A DNA stretch of 21,634 bases, taken from NCBI GenBank assembly GCA_900539195.1, contig UQBC01000040.1, positions 1 through 21,634 of the forward strand. Reading direction: 5' to 3'. The notes under the pieces were generated by a model, which was not told the origin of the DNA, searched no databases, and was given only the letters and a program-made list of their open reading frames with translations. Source of the stretch: an uncultured Oscillospiraceae bacterium (GTDB taxonomy: Bacteria > Bacillota > Clostridia > Oscillospirales > Ruminococcaceae). Both the position numbers and the translations under genes were made by a program. Within the stretch, counting starts at the first letter, position 1. Each line of letters starts with the position of its first letter. Of the stretch, positions 14,535-21,634 are shown piece after piece.

Positions 14535-15383
14535 ATGCGTGATTTTTTCAAAGGATTCAAATTTAAAATTATAGTATGCGTTTTTGCACTGGTTCTCGGC
14601 GTAGTTATTTATGCCGCTGTTTCCGGTGGTTTTTCCACATTCCCCGAAAATGTGATTACTACCGTAACAAAACCTTTCGTAGCGGTTTCCAACGCTGTTT
14701 CTCAGTGGGTCGAGGACACACTTGATAAATTTGTCAATGCGGACAGATACAAGACAGAAAACGACGAACTCAGGGATAAGCTGAATGAGCAATATAAACA
14801 GATAATTGACCTTGAGAACGTAAAGCACGAGAATGACCAGCTGAAAGAAATACTCAAAATTAAAGAAGAAAATGAAGATTTTGAATTTTCTGCACCCTGC
14901 AACATAATATCAAGAAATTCAAACGATGCATATGCCGGTTTTACAATAGACAGAGGCTCTGACGACGGGATTGCATTGTACGATCCTGTTATGACTTCTA
15001 ACGGGCTTATCGGAATGGTTTGTGAGATTGCACCGAACTATGCAAAGGTTGCTACTATATTATCCGATGAGATCAACGTCGGTGTTATGACGTTCGACAG
15101 CAAGGTGACGGGAATCCTTGATAATGATATCAAGAACGCAAACGAAGGCAACTGCCTTATGAGCTATATTACCAAGGACAGCGGCATCAAGGAAGGCGAG
15201 ATTGTAAAGTCCGTGGCAGGTGTCGTATTCCCGGGCAATCTTCTTATCGGCACAGTTTCAAAGGTGTATGACGATGAAAACGGGTTGTCGGTACACGCTG
15301 TGATAAAACCTGCCGTAGATGTGCGCACAGTTACCGATTGTGTTGTGATTACCGACTTTAAAGGGCAGGGTGTTGTTGACTGA
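14535..15383 (+). CDS. mreC: Rod shape-determining protein MreC
   Basis: A 282-residue bitopic membrane protein. One N-terminal membrane helix (about 10-31, KIIVCVFALVLGVVIYAAVS) is followed by a coiled coil (about 60-112) and the double beta-barrel MreC domain (DPVMTSNGLIGMV, GNLLIGTVSKV). It sits outside the membrane and links MreB/MreD to PBP2. The frame is open to 14478, but the start at 14535 is chosen because SD GAAAGG (14523-14528) lies 6 nt before it and the family begins with the membrane helix. Its stop overlaps the mreD ATG by 1 bp. Confidence 0.93.
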   Translation: MRDFFKGFKFKIIVCVFALVLGVVIYAAVSGGFSTFPENVITTVTKPFVAVSNAVSQWVEDTLDKFVNADRYKTENDELRDKLNEQYKQIIDLENVKHENDQLKEILKIKEENEDFEFSAPCNIISRNSNDAYAGFTIDRGSDDGIALYDPVMTSNGLIGMVCEIAPNYAKVATILSDEINVGVMTFDSKVTGILDNDIKNANEGNCLMSYITKDSGIKEGEIVKSVAGVVFPGNLLIGTVSKVYDDENGLSVHAVIKPAVDVRTVTDCVVITDFKGQGVVD

Positions 15384-15985
15384 TGAAATTCAGAATTATT
15401 AATCGTACAGCTATGACCCGGAAAGAAATATTGATGAGTGTTGCAAAATGGGTGCTGTATTCACTTGTACTTGTTTTGTCCTATACAATCCAGGTTACAA
15501 TGCCGTTTGCTGTGTGGCAACCGTATCTGACGCTCACGGTTGCGGTATCGGTTTCGTTTTTTGAAAACGAGCTCAGCGGCACGGTGTTTGCAGCCTTTGC
15601 CGGAATGATGCACGACCTTGCTATGGGTTCACTGTTCGGCTTTACTTCAATATGGCTTATGCCGTGTTGCTTGTTTGTAACGCTTTTTGCGGTCAATCTT
15701 ATTCACAGGAATATTCTTAATTTTCTGTGGATGAATTTATCCGTTATGATAATTGTTGAAGCGGCAGAACTTCTTTTCAAGTATGTTATCTGGAGAAATC
15801 CCGATATAAATGTAGTACTGCTTGATTATGTCCTGCCTGCTATGATATCGACAGTGCTTTTATCTGCACCGCTTTATCTTCTTATACGACTTATAAACAG
15901 AAAACTGGGAGCAGAAAATACGACAGAGGATATTCTTACCGCTTTTGAAGATGCCGATGACGGCGAGAAAAATGCGAGATTTTAA
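15383..15985 (+). CDS. mreD: Rod shape-determining membrane protein MreD
   Basis: A 200-residue, very hydrophobic protein with about five membrane helices (around 18-38, 48-70, 88-106, 112-130, 148-170). The conserved MreD sequence GMMHDLAMGSLFGFTS lies at about residues 74-90. A polar C-terminal tail (NTTEDILTAFEDADDGEKNA) is longer than in many MreDs of about 170 residues. It overlaps mreC by 1 bp, and mrdA starts 11 bp after it. It is part of the elongasome with MreC and PBP2. Confidence 0.9.
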   Translation: MKFRIINRTAMTRKEILMSVAKWVLYSLVLVLSYTIQVTMPFAVWQPYLTLTVAVSVSFFENELSGTVFAAFAGMMHDLAMGSLFGFTSIWLMPCCLFVTLFAVNLIHRNILNFLWMNLSVMIIVEAAELLFKYVIWRNPDINVVLLDYVLPAMISTVLLSAPLYLLIRLINRKLGAENTTEDILTAFEDADDGEKNARF

Positions 15986-15996
15986 CGGAGGACTGA

Positions 15997-18114
15997 GTGA
16001 CTAAACTAAGCAGACAGATAAGAAATATGGTATTTGTCCTTGTCGTAGTAGCTCTGTCATTTGCATGTACGATTGAATTACTGCAGATACAGATAGTAGA
16101 CGGCGATTATTACAAAGACCAGACAACAAACACATATACCGCAAATCAGACTATTCAGGCGGCAAGAGGTCAGATATTTACAAAAGACGGAAAAGTACTC
16201 AATACAAACAAGCTTGTATATAAGATTATAATTCAGAAAGCTTTTTTTGAAGCCGGCACTGAGAATGACGTTATAGCAAAAACACTGAAAATACTTCAGA
16301 ACAACAATGAAGAATGGATCGAAACTATCCCGATAAGCAAGACAACTCCCTATGAGTTTACAGGGGATGATGATGAGATAGACACGCTAAGGTCAAAGCT
16401 TGAACTCGGTGTTTATGCGACGGCGGAAAACTGTATGAACGCCTTGTATGAGAAGTTTGAGATTTCCTCTTCATACGGTCAGGAAATGCGCCGTTATATA
16501 GCAGGTGTTCGTTATGAAATGCTCATACGCGACTTCTCTTATCAGAATCGCTATACAATGGCAGAAGATGTTTCGGTACAGACTGTAATAGAGCTTAAAG
16601 AACAGAGCTTTATGCTGGGCGGCATAGATATAATCGAAGAAGCTATACGTCAGTACGACGGTAAGGATTTTATTCCGCAGGTTGTCGGCAGGATAGGCGC
16701 TATATCTTCGGATGAATATGAAGAACTTTCTGATAAAGGCTACAGTCTGAACGATACCACCGGTAAGTGGGGCATTGAGAGTGCTATGGAAAGCACTCTG
16801 CGCGGAAAGAACGGCATACGTTCAATAACAAGGGATTCTTCAGGAATGGTCGTATCTGATGAAATAACCAAGGCGGCAACGGCAGGCAACTCGGTAAAGC
16901 TGACTATCAAAAGTGATTTTCAGAACGATGTGCAGGCAATACTGGAAAATCATATCAAGTGGCTTCATTATAACAACGATCCGTCAAGAGGCAATAAAGT
17001 CGATGCGGGCGGTGTGGTAGTGCTTGACGCTAAAACAGGCGCAGTGCTTGCAATGGCAAACTATCCGAATTATGATATCAATACGTATATAGACCTTGTA
17101 AATAATCCTGTTGATCCTAATCCGACATATAACAGGTGCATTTACGGACTTTACCGTCCGGGTTCGGCATTCAAGACAATAACAGCTACAGCGGCACTTG
17201 TATCGGGTATTGCAAACGAAAATACGGAGGTTTACTGCGGCGGTATCTACACATATTACGACGACTATCAGCCGGGTTGTATCATGGGCTTTGTCGGCGA
17301 TGTTACGGTAAGAACCGCACTGAGATATTCGTGTAATATCTATTTCTATGATATGGCTCGTCAGATGGGCATTGATTATCTTGCAAAAGTGGCAGGATGG
17401 TTCGGTGTCGGTCAGGATCTCAACCTTGAAATCGGCGGCGCAACGGGCAATATGAGCACTCCTGAATATATCGAATCGCTCGGCGGCACATGGACGCCCG
17501 GTTCTACCATTCAGGCGGGTATCGGACAGCTTGAAACAACAGTAACACCGCTCAATCTTGCGGTAATTGCTCTGACGCTTGCAAACGACGGTACACGCTA
17601 TCAGCCGTATCTTGTCGACAGTATCACAAGTTATGACGGCAGTAAGACAATCAAGAAAACAGAGCCTACAGTTGCGTATAAAATAGATGCAGATAAGCAT
17701 ATATTCCAAGTTGTACGTGAAGGTATGATAATGGTTGCCGATGATGTCCAGTGGCCGATGGGCTCAGGAATTACTCAGCTTGCCGACCTGCCTTACGGAG
17801 TAGCAATTAAAACAGGTACTCCGCAGGTAACTACAGATACATTCAACTCAACTATCCTTGGCTATTATCCTGCGGAAGACCCGCAGATATGCTTCGGAAT
17901 AGTGCTTGAAAAAGGTGAGTTCTCAAGACTGATGGTACGAAATATAATAGAATCGTATTTCTATAATAACTATCAGCCTGTAACTAACGAAAAAGGTGAT
18001 ATTATACTTCCGTGGGGCGGTCAGTCTACTAATACCCCCGGCAGACCTGTAAGAGGAGAGCTGAATAAAAATAACAGTTCGGATACGTCGAATAGTTCAA
18101 ATAGTGAACAATAA
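15997..18114 (+). CDS. mrdA: Class B penicillin-binding protein 2 (elongasome transpeptidase)
   Basis: A 705-residue D,D-transpeptidase. An N-terminal membrane anchor (about 10-30, MVFVLVVVALSFACTIELLQ) is followed by a dimerisation/pedestal domain and the transpeptidase domain. All catalytic motifs are present: SAFK (Ser390-Lys393), SCN (Ser445-Asn447) and KTG (Lys605-Gly607). It crosslinks lateral-wall peptidoglycan with the MreBCD complex and is a beta-lactam target. The start is GTG at 15997 with SD GGAGG (15987-15991). The extreme C terminus is a Ser/Asn-rich, probably disordered tail (NNSSDTSNSSNSEQ). A rodA gene is not next to it. Confidence 0.94.
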   Translation: MTKLSRQIRNMVFVLVVVALSFACTIELLQIQIVDGDYYKDQTTNTYTANQTIQAARGQIFTKDGKVLNTNKLVYKIIIQKAFFEAGTENDVIAKTLKILQNNNEEWIETIPISKTTPYEFTGDDDEIDTLRSKLELGVYATAENCMNALYEKFEISSSYGQEMRRYIAGVRYEMLIRDFSYQNRYTMAEDVSVQTVIELKEQSFMLGGIDIIEEAIRQYDGKDFIPQVVGRIGAISSDEYEELSDKGYSLNDTTGKWGIESAMESTLRGKNGIRSITRDSSGMVVSDEITKAATAGNSVKLTIKSDFQNDVQAILENHIKWLHYNNDPSRGNKVDAGGVVVLDAKTGAVLAMANYPNYDINTYIDLVNNPVDPNPTYNRCIYGLYRPGSAFKTITATAALVSGIANENTEVYCGGIYTYYDDYQPGCIMGFVGDVTVRTALRYSCNIYFYDMARQMGIDYLAKVAGWFGVGQDLNLEIGGATGNMSTPEYIESLGGTWTPGSTIQAGIGQLETTVTPLNLAVIALTLANDGTRYQPYLVDSITSYDGSKTIKKTEPTVAYKIDADKHIFQVVREGMIMVADDVQWPMGSGITQLADLPYGVAIKTGTPQVTTDTFNSTILGYYPAEDPQICFGIVLEKGEFSRLMVRNIIESYFYNNYQPVTNEKGDIILPWGGQSTNTPGRPVRGELNKNNSSDTSNSSNSEQ

Positions 18115-18127
18115 ATTGTGCAGTTTG

Positions 18128-18212
18128 CATAAAAAAACGAACTAAAAACATATCGAATTAACAAAAATTGATTTTTTTCAGTTAAAAGTCTTTATTTATG
18201 TTCGTTTTTATG
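18128..18212. repeat. Nested AT-rich inverted repeats between mrdA and minD
   Basis: Outer arms CATAAAAAAACGAAC (18128-18142) and GTTCGTTTTTATG (18200-18212) are complementary apart from two extra A bases. Inside them TTAAC (18158-18162) pairs with GTTAA (18181-18185), and AAAAA-TTGA-TTTTT (18163-18176) forms a small hairpin followed by more T. The inner part may act as a weak terminator for the mre operon. The outer right arm lies in the spacer of the minD promoter. Confidence 0.45.
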
Positions 18213-18219
18213 ATACAAT
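18191..18219 (+). promoter_or_regulatory. Promoter of minD-mgsA
   Basis: TTTATT (18191-18196) and TACAAT (18214-18219) are spaced by 17 bp, with extended -10 TGA at 18211-18213. The start would be near 18226. Confidence 0.55.
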
Positions 18220-18237
18220 TAAAACAATTAGAACAAA

Positions 18238-18261
18238 GATAAACATAATTTTGTGTTTATC
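18238..18261 (+). promoter_or_regulatory. Perfect inverted repeat in the minD leader
   Basis: GATAAACA (18238-18245) and TGTTTATC (18254-18261) are perfectly complementary around an 8-nt loop. The repeat lies about 12 bp after the predicted start and 6 bp before the SD AGGAGA. It could be a repressor operator or an mRNA hairpin. Confidence 0.5.
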
Positions 18262-18282
18262 AACGCAAGGAGAGCGAATAAT

Positions 18283-19020
18283 ATGTCACAGATTATAGCA
18301 GTAACTGCAGGTAAAGGCGGAACGGGCAAATCGACCACTTCGGCAAACGTAGCCCGTGGATTAGCCGCTTTAGGTAAAAGAACTCTTCTCGTTGAGCTCG
18401 ATTTCGGTTTAAGATGCCTTGATATTATGCTCGGCATTAAAGATAAGGTTAAGCATGATATAGGTGAATATCTTGAGGGTAAAATAGATATTCTTACGGC
18501 GACAACAAAAGTTGAAACTGTAGAAAATCTGTATCTTGTCTGTGCTACCAGAAACCCGTTTATGGATATCAATCCCGAAAAGATTATGGGTGTATGTGAA
18601 GAAATGCGCCAGCACTTCGACTATATCATTATTGATACAGCCGGTGTCGGAAGCTCGGTGTTCAGCGTTATCAAGGCGGCTGAGCTGATTCTTATGGTAA
18701 CAACTCCTGATACAGTATGTGTCCGTGATGGTGCGATACTGTCTGATTTCCTGTATGTAAAGAATTGTACAAATCAGCGTCTTATCATCAATAAAGTAAG
18801 TCAGAATTTTAAAGATGAAGAGATACTTTACGACCTCGATGAAGTAATGGATTCAGTCGGAATACAGCTTTTAGGCGTTGTTCCCGAAGACAACAATATT
18901 AAAGTATGCGGCGCAAAGGGCCTTCCTTTACCGCCTGCCTGTGCCGGTGCAAAAGCATATGCGGCTATAGCAAGAAGAATACTTGGGGAAGATGTACCGC
19001 TTACTATCAACATCAACTAA
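18283..19020 (+). CDS. minD: MinD-like septum-site ATPase lacking the C-terminal membrane helix
   Basis: A 245-residue deviant-Walker ATPase. The P-loop GKGGTGKST holds signature Lys11 and Lys16. VELDFGLRCLDIMLG (37-51) corresponds to the MinD hallmark 'DxDxGLRNLD', with Glu38 where Asp is usual. The Walker B is YIIIDTAG. In the family, MinD dimerises with ATP, binds the membrane through a C-terminal amphipathic helix and recruits MinC to block FtsZ. Here the protein stops at RRILGEDVPLTININ, just where that basic amphipathic helix should follow. Neither minC nor minE is adjacent. The start at 18283 has SD AGGAGA; the upstream open frame has no family match. MinD is the best call; a ParA/MinD relative of other function is possible. 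Confidence 0.78.
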   Translation: MSQIIAVTAGKGGTGKSTTSANVARGLAALGKRTLLVELDFGLRCLDIMLGIKDKVKHDIGEYLEGKIDILTATTKVETVENLYLVCATRNPFMDINPEKIMGVCEEMRQHFDYIIIDTAGVGSSVFSVIKAAELILMVTTPDTVCVRDGAILSDFLYVKNCTNQRLIINKVSQNFKDEEILYDLDEVMDSVGIQLLGVVPEDNNIKVCGAKGLPLPPACAGAKAYAAIARRILGEDVPLTININ

Positions 19021-19074
19021 TTGTCAGATATCATTATAAGCTGTACATAATTCGGAGGAAAAAAGAGGTATAAT

Positions 19075-19473
19075 ATGAATATTGCACTAATTGCTCATGA
19101 TTCAAAGAAGGAATTGATGGTTCAGTTCTGTATAGCATATTGCGGCGTACTGAGCCGACATAATCTATGCGCTACCGGTACTACCGGCAAGCTCGTATCA
19201 GAGGCAACAGGGCTTCATATTCAGCGTTATCTCAGCGGATCTCAGGGGGGAGATCAGCAGATAGCCGCACGAATTTCATGTAATGAGATAGACGTACTGA
19301 TCTTTTTCAGAGATCCGTTAAATGCCAAATCGTACGAGCCTAATGAAATGAACCTTCTGCGTCTTTGCGACGTTCATAATATTCCGCTTGCTACGAATAT
19401 AGCTACAGCAGAGGCGCTTATACACGCTCTCGAGCGCGGCGACCTTGATTGGCGTGAAATTGTCAGAGGATAA
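19075..19473 (+). CDS. mgsA: Methylglyoxal synthase
   Basis: A 132-residue enzyme that converts dihydroxyacetone phosphate to methylglyoxal and phosphate, a bypass of lower glycolysis under phosphate limitation. Family motifs are all present: NIALIAHDSKK (His8, Asp9), the phosphate loop GTTG (35-38), GGDQQI with Asp60, FFRDPL with Asp80 and LCDVHNIPLATN with His101. It lies 54 bp after minD and before a terminator. In clostridia mgsA commonly sits at the end of the mre/min/rodA cluster, so this position is ancestral rather than odd. AGAGGT is its SD. Confidence 0.96.
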   Translation: MNIALIAHDSKKELMVQFCIAYCGVLSRHNLCATGTTGKLVSEATGLHIQRYLSGSQGGDQQIAARISCNEIDVLIFFRDPLNAKSYEPNEMNLLRLCDVHNIPLATNIATAEALIHALERGDLDWREIVRG

Positions 19474-19482
19474 AGCTTTTGC

Positions 19483-19508
19483 AGGCGTACTTATGTACGC
19501 CTTTTTTA
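19483..19508 (+). terminator. Intrinsic terminator after mgsA
   Basis: AGGCGTAC (19483-19490) and GTACGCCT (19495-19502) form a perfect 8-bp stem with a TTAT loop, followed by six T residues (19502-19507). It is the clearest rho-independent terminator in the window and ends the minD-mgsA transcript only 28 bp before hisS. Confidence 0.9.
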
Positions 19509-19535
19509 TGTTAAAAATCGAAAGGAACAAACGAA

Positions 19536-20816
19536 ATGGAGCTAGTAACAAAAAGACCCAGAGGAACAGAAGATAAACTGCCAAAGGAAATATATAAATG
19601 GCACACTGTTGAGAAAATTGCAAGAAATGTAGCAGAGGCATACGGCTGTAAGGAGATTCGTACACCTACGTTTGAACACACCGAGCTTTTCCAGCGAGGA
19701 GTAGGCGGCACTACCGACGTTGTACAGAAGGAAATGTACACCTTCAACGATAAGAAGGGCAGAAGCATAACGCTGAAGCCTGAGGGTACGGCAGGCGCTG
19801 TCCGTGCGGCAATAGAGAACGGACTTCTTAACGATGCGCTTCCGCTTAAAACATATTATTTCACACGTTGCTTCAGATATGAAGCTCCGCAGAGCGGCCG
19901 CCTGCGTGAATTCAACCAGGTCGGAATCGAATATTTCGGCACTGCTTCACCTGCGGCAGACGCTGAAGTTATCGCACTTGCAAATGACATTATCAAAAGT
20001 CTTGGTGTAAAGAACATAAGCCTTGAGATAAACAGCATAGGCTGTCCTAAGTGCCGTGCGGAATACCACAAGGCGCTGAAGGAATATTATTCTCAGTATA
20101 AGGATCAGCTTTGCGGCACCTGCCTCGAAAGACTTGACCGCAACCCTATGAGATTGCTCGACTGCAAGAGCGAGATATGCAGCAGCTTCAAGAAGGACGC
20201 TCCCATGATACTCGATTATCTTTGCGATGATTGCAGGGAACACTTTGAAAATGTAAAGAAACGTCTTGATGTACTCGGAGTATCATATACCGTAAATCCT
20301 CTGATAGTGCGTGGACTTGACTACTACACAAATACCGTATTTGAATTTATCTCGAATGAGATTGGTTCGCAGGGCGCTGTATGTGCAGGCGGCAGATACA
20401 ACGGACTTGTAGAAGAAATAGGCGGAAACAGCGTTCCCGGACTCGGATTTGCTATGGGTCTTGAGCGTATAATAATGGTAATGGAAAATCAGAAGCTGGA
20501 ATTTGAGCCTGAAAAGAAGTGCGACCTTTATATAGCTTCATTTGACGATGAAACAAGCATATACGCAATGGAGCTTGTTCAGAAGCTCCGTGAGGAAGGC
20601 TTCTGGGCTGAGTGCGATATTTCCGGCAGAAGCTTCAAGGCACAGATGAAGTATGCAAATAAGATCGGTGCTACATACTGTATGGTAATAGGCGGCGATG
20701 AAATGCAGACAAAATCCGCTAAGCTCAAGCGTATGTCTGACGGCACAGAAACGCCCGTAACACTGGACGATAAATTCTGTGAGAAGCTCAACACTATGAT
20801 ACTTGAAATAATATAA
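19536..20816 (+). CDS. hisS: Histidyl-tRNA synthetase
   Basis: A 426-residue class II synthetase that charges tRNA-His. It opens with RPRGTEDKLPKE. It shows motif 2 (FRYEAPQSGRLREFNQVGIE, from about residue 112), the histidine-binding motifs GLDYYTNTVFEF (about 260) and CAGGRYNGL, motif 3 (GLGFAMGLERI, about 300) and a C-terminal anticodon-binding domain. SD AAAGGAA (19521-19527) precedes the ATG. Many Firmicute synthetase genes carry a T-box leader; here only 27 nt separate the mgsA terminator from the ATG, so there is neither a T-box nor room for an independent promoter. Confidence 0.96.
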   Translation: MELVTKRPRGTEDKLPKEIYKWHTVEKIARNVAEAYGCKEIRTPTFEHTELFQRGVGGTTDVVQKEMYTFNDKKGRSITLKPEGTAGAVRAAIENGLLNDALPLKTYYFTRCFRYEAPQSGRLREFNQVGIEYFGTASPAADAEVIALANDIIKSLGVKNISLEINSIGCPKCRAEYHKALKEYYSQYKDQLCGTCLERLDRNPMRLLDCKSEICSSFKKDAPMILDYLCDDCREHFENVKKRLDVLGVSYTVNPLIVRGLDYYTNTVFEFISNEIGSQGAVCAGGRYNGLVEEIGGNSVPGLGFAMGLERIIMVMENQKLEFEPEKKCDLYIASFDDETSIYAMELVQKLREEGFWAECDISGRSFKAQMKYANKIGATYCMVIGGDEMQTKSAKLKRMSDGTETPVTLDDKFCEKLNTMILEII

Positions 20817-20837
20817 TGTTCATCTTGATTTGATATT

Positions 20838-21572
20838 ATGAACGATACATGGAATCCGTGGCACGGTTGCAGGAAAATCAGCGACGGATGTAAAAACTGT
20901 TACGTCTACAGACGTGACGCACAATACGATATAGACAGCACGGCAGTAGTGAAAAACAAAACGTTTTACGCTCCTGCCGAGCGTTATAAATACGGTAATT
21001 ATAAAATGGTGCCGGACGGCAATATCATTTATACCTGTTTCACCTCCGATTTCTTTCTTGATGAGGCGGATAAATGGCGTGATGAGTGCTGGCAGATGAT
21101 AAGACAGCGTCCTGAGGTAACATTTCTGATAATCACAAAGCGTATCCACAGATTTTCAAAGTGTATCCCTGCCGATTGGGGCGAGGGTTACGATAATGTT
21201 CATATCTGCTGTACTTGTGAAAATCAGAAAATGGCAGATTTTCGACTGCCGATATTTCTTAAAGCCCCGATAAAACACAAGTCGATCATATGCGAGCCTT
21301 TGCTCGAACATATTGATTTAAGCCTGTATCTCGACAAGTCGCAGATAACTGAGGTGGTTGTCGGCGGCGAATCCGGAAACGAAGCGAGAGAATGTAATTA
21401 TGACTGGATTCTCAGCATCAGAGAGCAGTGCATAGATGCTGGTATTGACTTTCATTTTCGTCAAACGGGCGCAAGGTTTGTCAAAGACGGCAGGCTTTAC
21501 AGGATTGAAAGAAAATTTCAGCACTCACAGGCACGCAAGGCAAATATTGATGTTGTTTTCAAAACTGTTTGA
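20838..21572 (+). CDS. DUF5131 / phage Gp37-Gp68-family protein, possible radical-SAM-like
   Basis: A 244-residue protein of the family named after phage Gp37/Gp68 (PF07505). Its N terminus TWNPWHGCRKISDGCKNCYV carries Cys11, Cys18 and Cys21, a CX6CX2C arrangement that could hold an iron-sulfur cluster as in radical-SAM relatives. Further family-like motifs are FTSDFFLDEADKWRDECW, FLIITKR, CCTCENQ and VVVGGESGNEAREC. No function is established. It lies 21 bp after hisS with no visible SD. A 5-codon mini-ORF (20816-20833) overlaps the hisS stop and ends 4 nt before this ATG, so translation may depend on coupling. A strong promoter overlaps its stop codon. Confidence 0.78.
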   Translation: MNDTWNPWHGCRKISDGCKNCYVYRRDAQYDIDSTAVVKNKTFYAPAERYKYGNYKMVPDGNIIYTCFTSDFFLDEADKWRDECWQMIRQRPEVTFLIITKRIHRFSKCIPADWGEGYDNVHICCTCENQKMADFRLPIFLKAPIKHKSIICEPLLEHIDLSLYLDKSQITEVVVGGESGNEARECNYDWILSIREQCIDAGIDFHFRQTGARFVKDGRLYRIERKFQHSQARKANIDVVFKTV

Positions 21573-21597
21573 CATTTTGTTATTGCGGTGTTATAAT
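21569..21597 (+). promoter_or_regulatory. Full-consensus extended -10 promoter reading out of the window
   Basis: TTGACA (21569-21574) and TATAAT (21592-21597) are both perfect, spaced by 17 bp, with an extended -10 TGT immediately before the -10. The -35 overlaps the DUF5131 stop codon. The start would be near 21604. The downstream gene lies outside the window; promoters this strong usually drive stable RNAs or very highly expressed genes. Confidence 0.85.
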
Positions 21598-21634
21598 TAA
21601 TTTGTATTTTTATACACTACTAAAGACCGCTCTC

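Noticed and set aside
16984..17709. A 241-codon open frame on the minus strand inside mrdA
   Set aside because: It lies wholly antisense to the catalytic domain of PBP2, has no recognisable domain, and is Cys/Ile/Arg-rich in the way expected of a shadow frame.
19509..19535. T-box riboswitch in front of hisS
   Set aside because: Only 27 nt separate the terminator from the start codon and no specifier or T-box sequence is visible.
1..21634. CRISPR arrays, insertion sequences, prophage or replication origin
   Set aside because: I saw no direct-repeat/spacer pattern, transposase, integrase or DnaA-box cluster. The DUF5131 protein is the only phage-associated family and stands alone.

Overview
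The window looks like chromosomal DNA from a low-to-mid-GC Gram-positive anaerobe of the Clostridia, most likely the Oscillospiraceae/Ruminococcaceae. This is inferred from strong purine-rich Shine-Dalgarno (SD) sites, SigA-type promoters with 17-bp spacers, a SpoVT-type sporulation regulator, QueH-type queuosine synthesis, and an mreBCD-pbp2-minD-mgsA neighbourhood typical of clostridia. Genes are tightly packed and mostly on the + strand. I see no phage, insertion sequence, CRISPR array or defence island; most genes are housekeeping.

Layout: (1) 1-260, two minus-strand tRNA genes, Ser(GCU) cut by the window edge and Leu(UAA), behind a perfect consensus promoter. (2) 305-2540, a GT4 glycosyltransferase and an alpha/beta-fold esterase, ending in a hairpin shared with the convergent spoVT. 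(3) 2550-3278, spoVT (minus) with a SigG-like promoter, divergent from tadA. (4) 3754-4619, a minus-strand operon of an XRE-type regulator and a 35-residue single-span membrane microprotein. (5) 4734-8667, a + operon of a histidine phosphatase, tex, a YcxB-like membrane protein and queH. (6) 8654-13261, corA with a structured 5' leader, then a zapA-like gene with a long repeat-bearing coiled coil, a U32-family hydroxylase/peptidase and dut. (7) 13328-18114, the elongasome operon mreB-mreC-mreD-mrdA. (8) 18191-19508, a MinD-like ATPase and mgsA, closed by a clear intrinsic terminator. (9) 19536-21572, hisS and a DUF5131 (phage Gp37/Gp68-like) protein. A very strong promoter at 21569-21597 reads out of the window.

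Functionally, the right half is centred on cell shape and division: MreB/C/D and PBP2 for lateral wall synthesis, a MinD-like ATPase and a ZapA-like protein for division. The rest covers tRNA biology (tadA, queH, hisS, the tRNAs, perhaps U32), nucleotide hygiene (dut), magnesium transport (corA) and RNA-associated Tex.

The most interesting element is the roughly 130-nt corA leader. It holds a 21-codon upstream ORF with its own SD and two directly abutting helices. The first covers the upstream ORF's start codon. The second pairs the upstream ORF's stop codon with the corA start codon. This is the architecture expected for translational coupling or attenuation of a magnesium channel. Other points of note are the 32-residue repeats in the ZapA-like protein, a MinD that ends where its membrane-targeting helix should begin and lacks minC and minE neighbours, and the XRE/microprotein pair.
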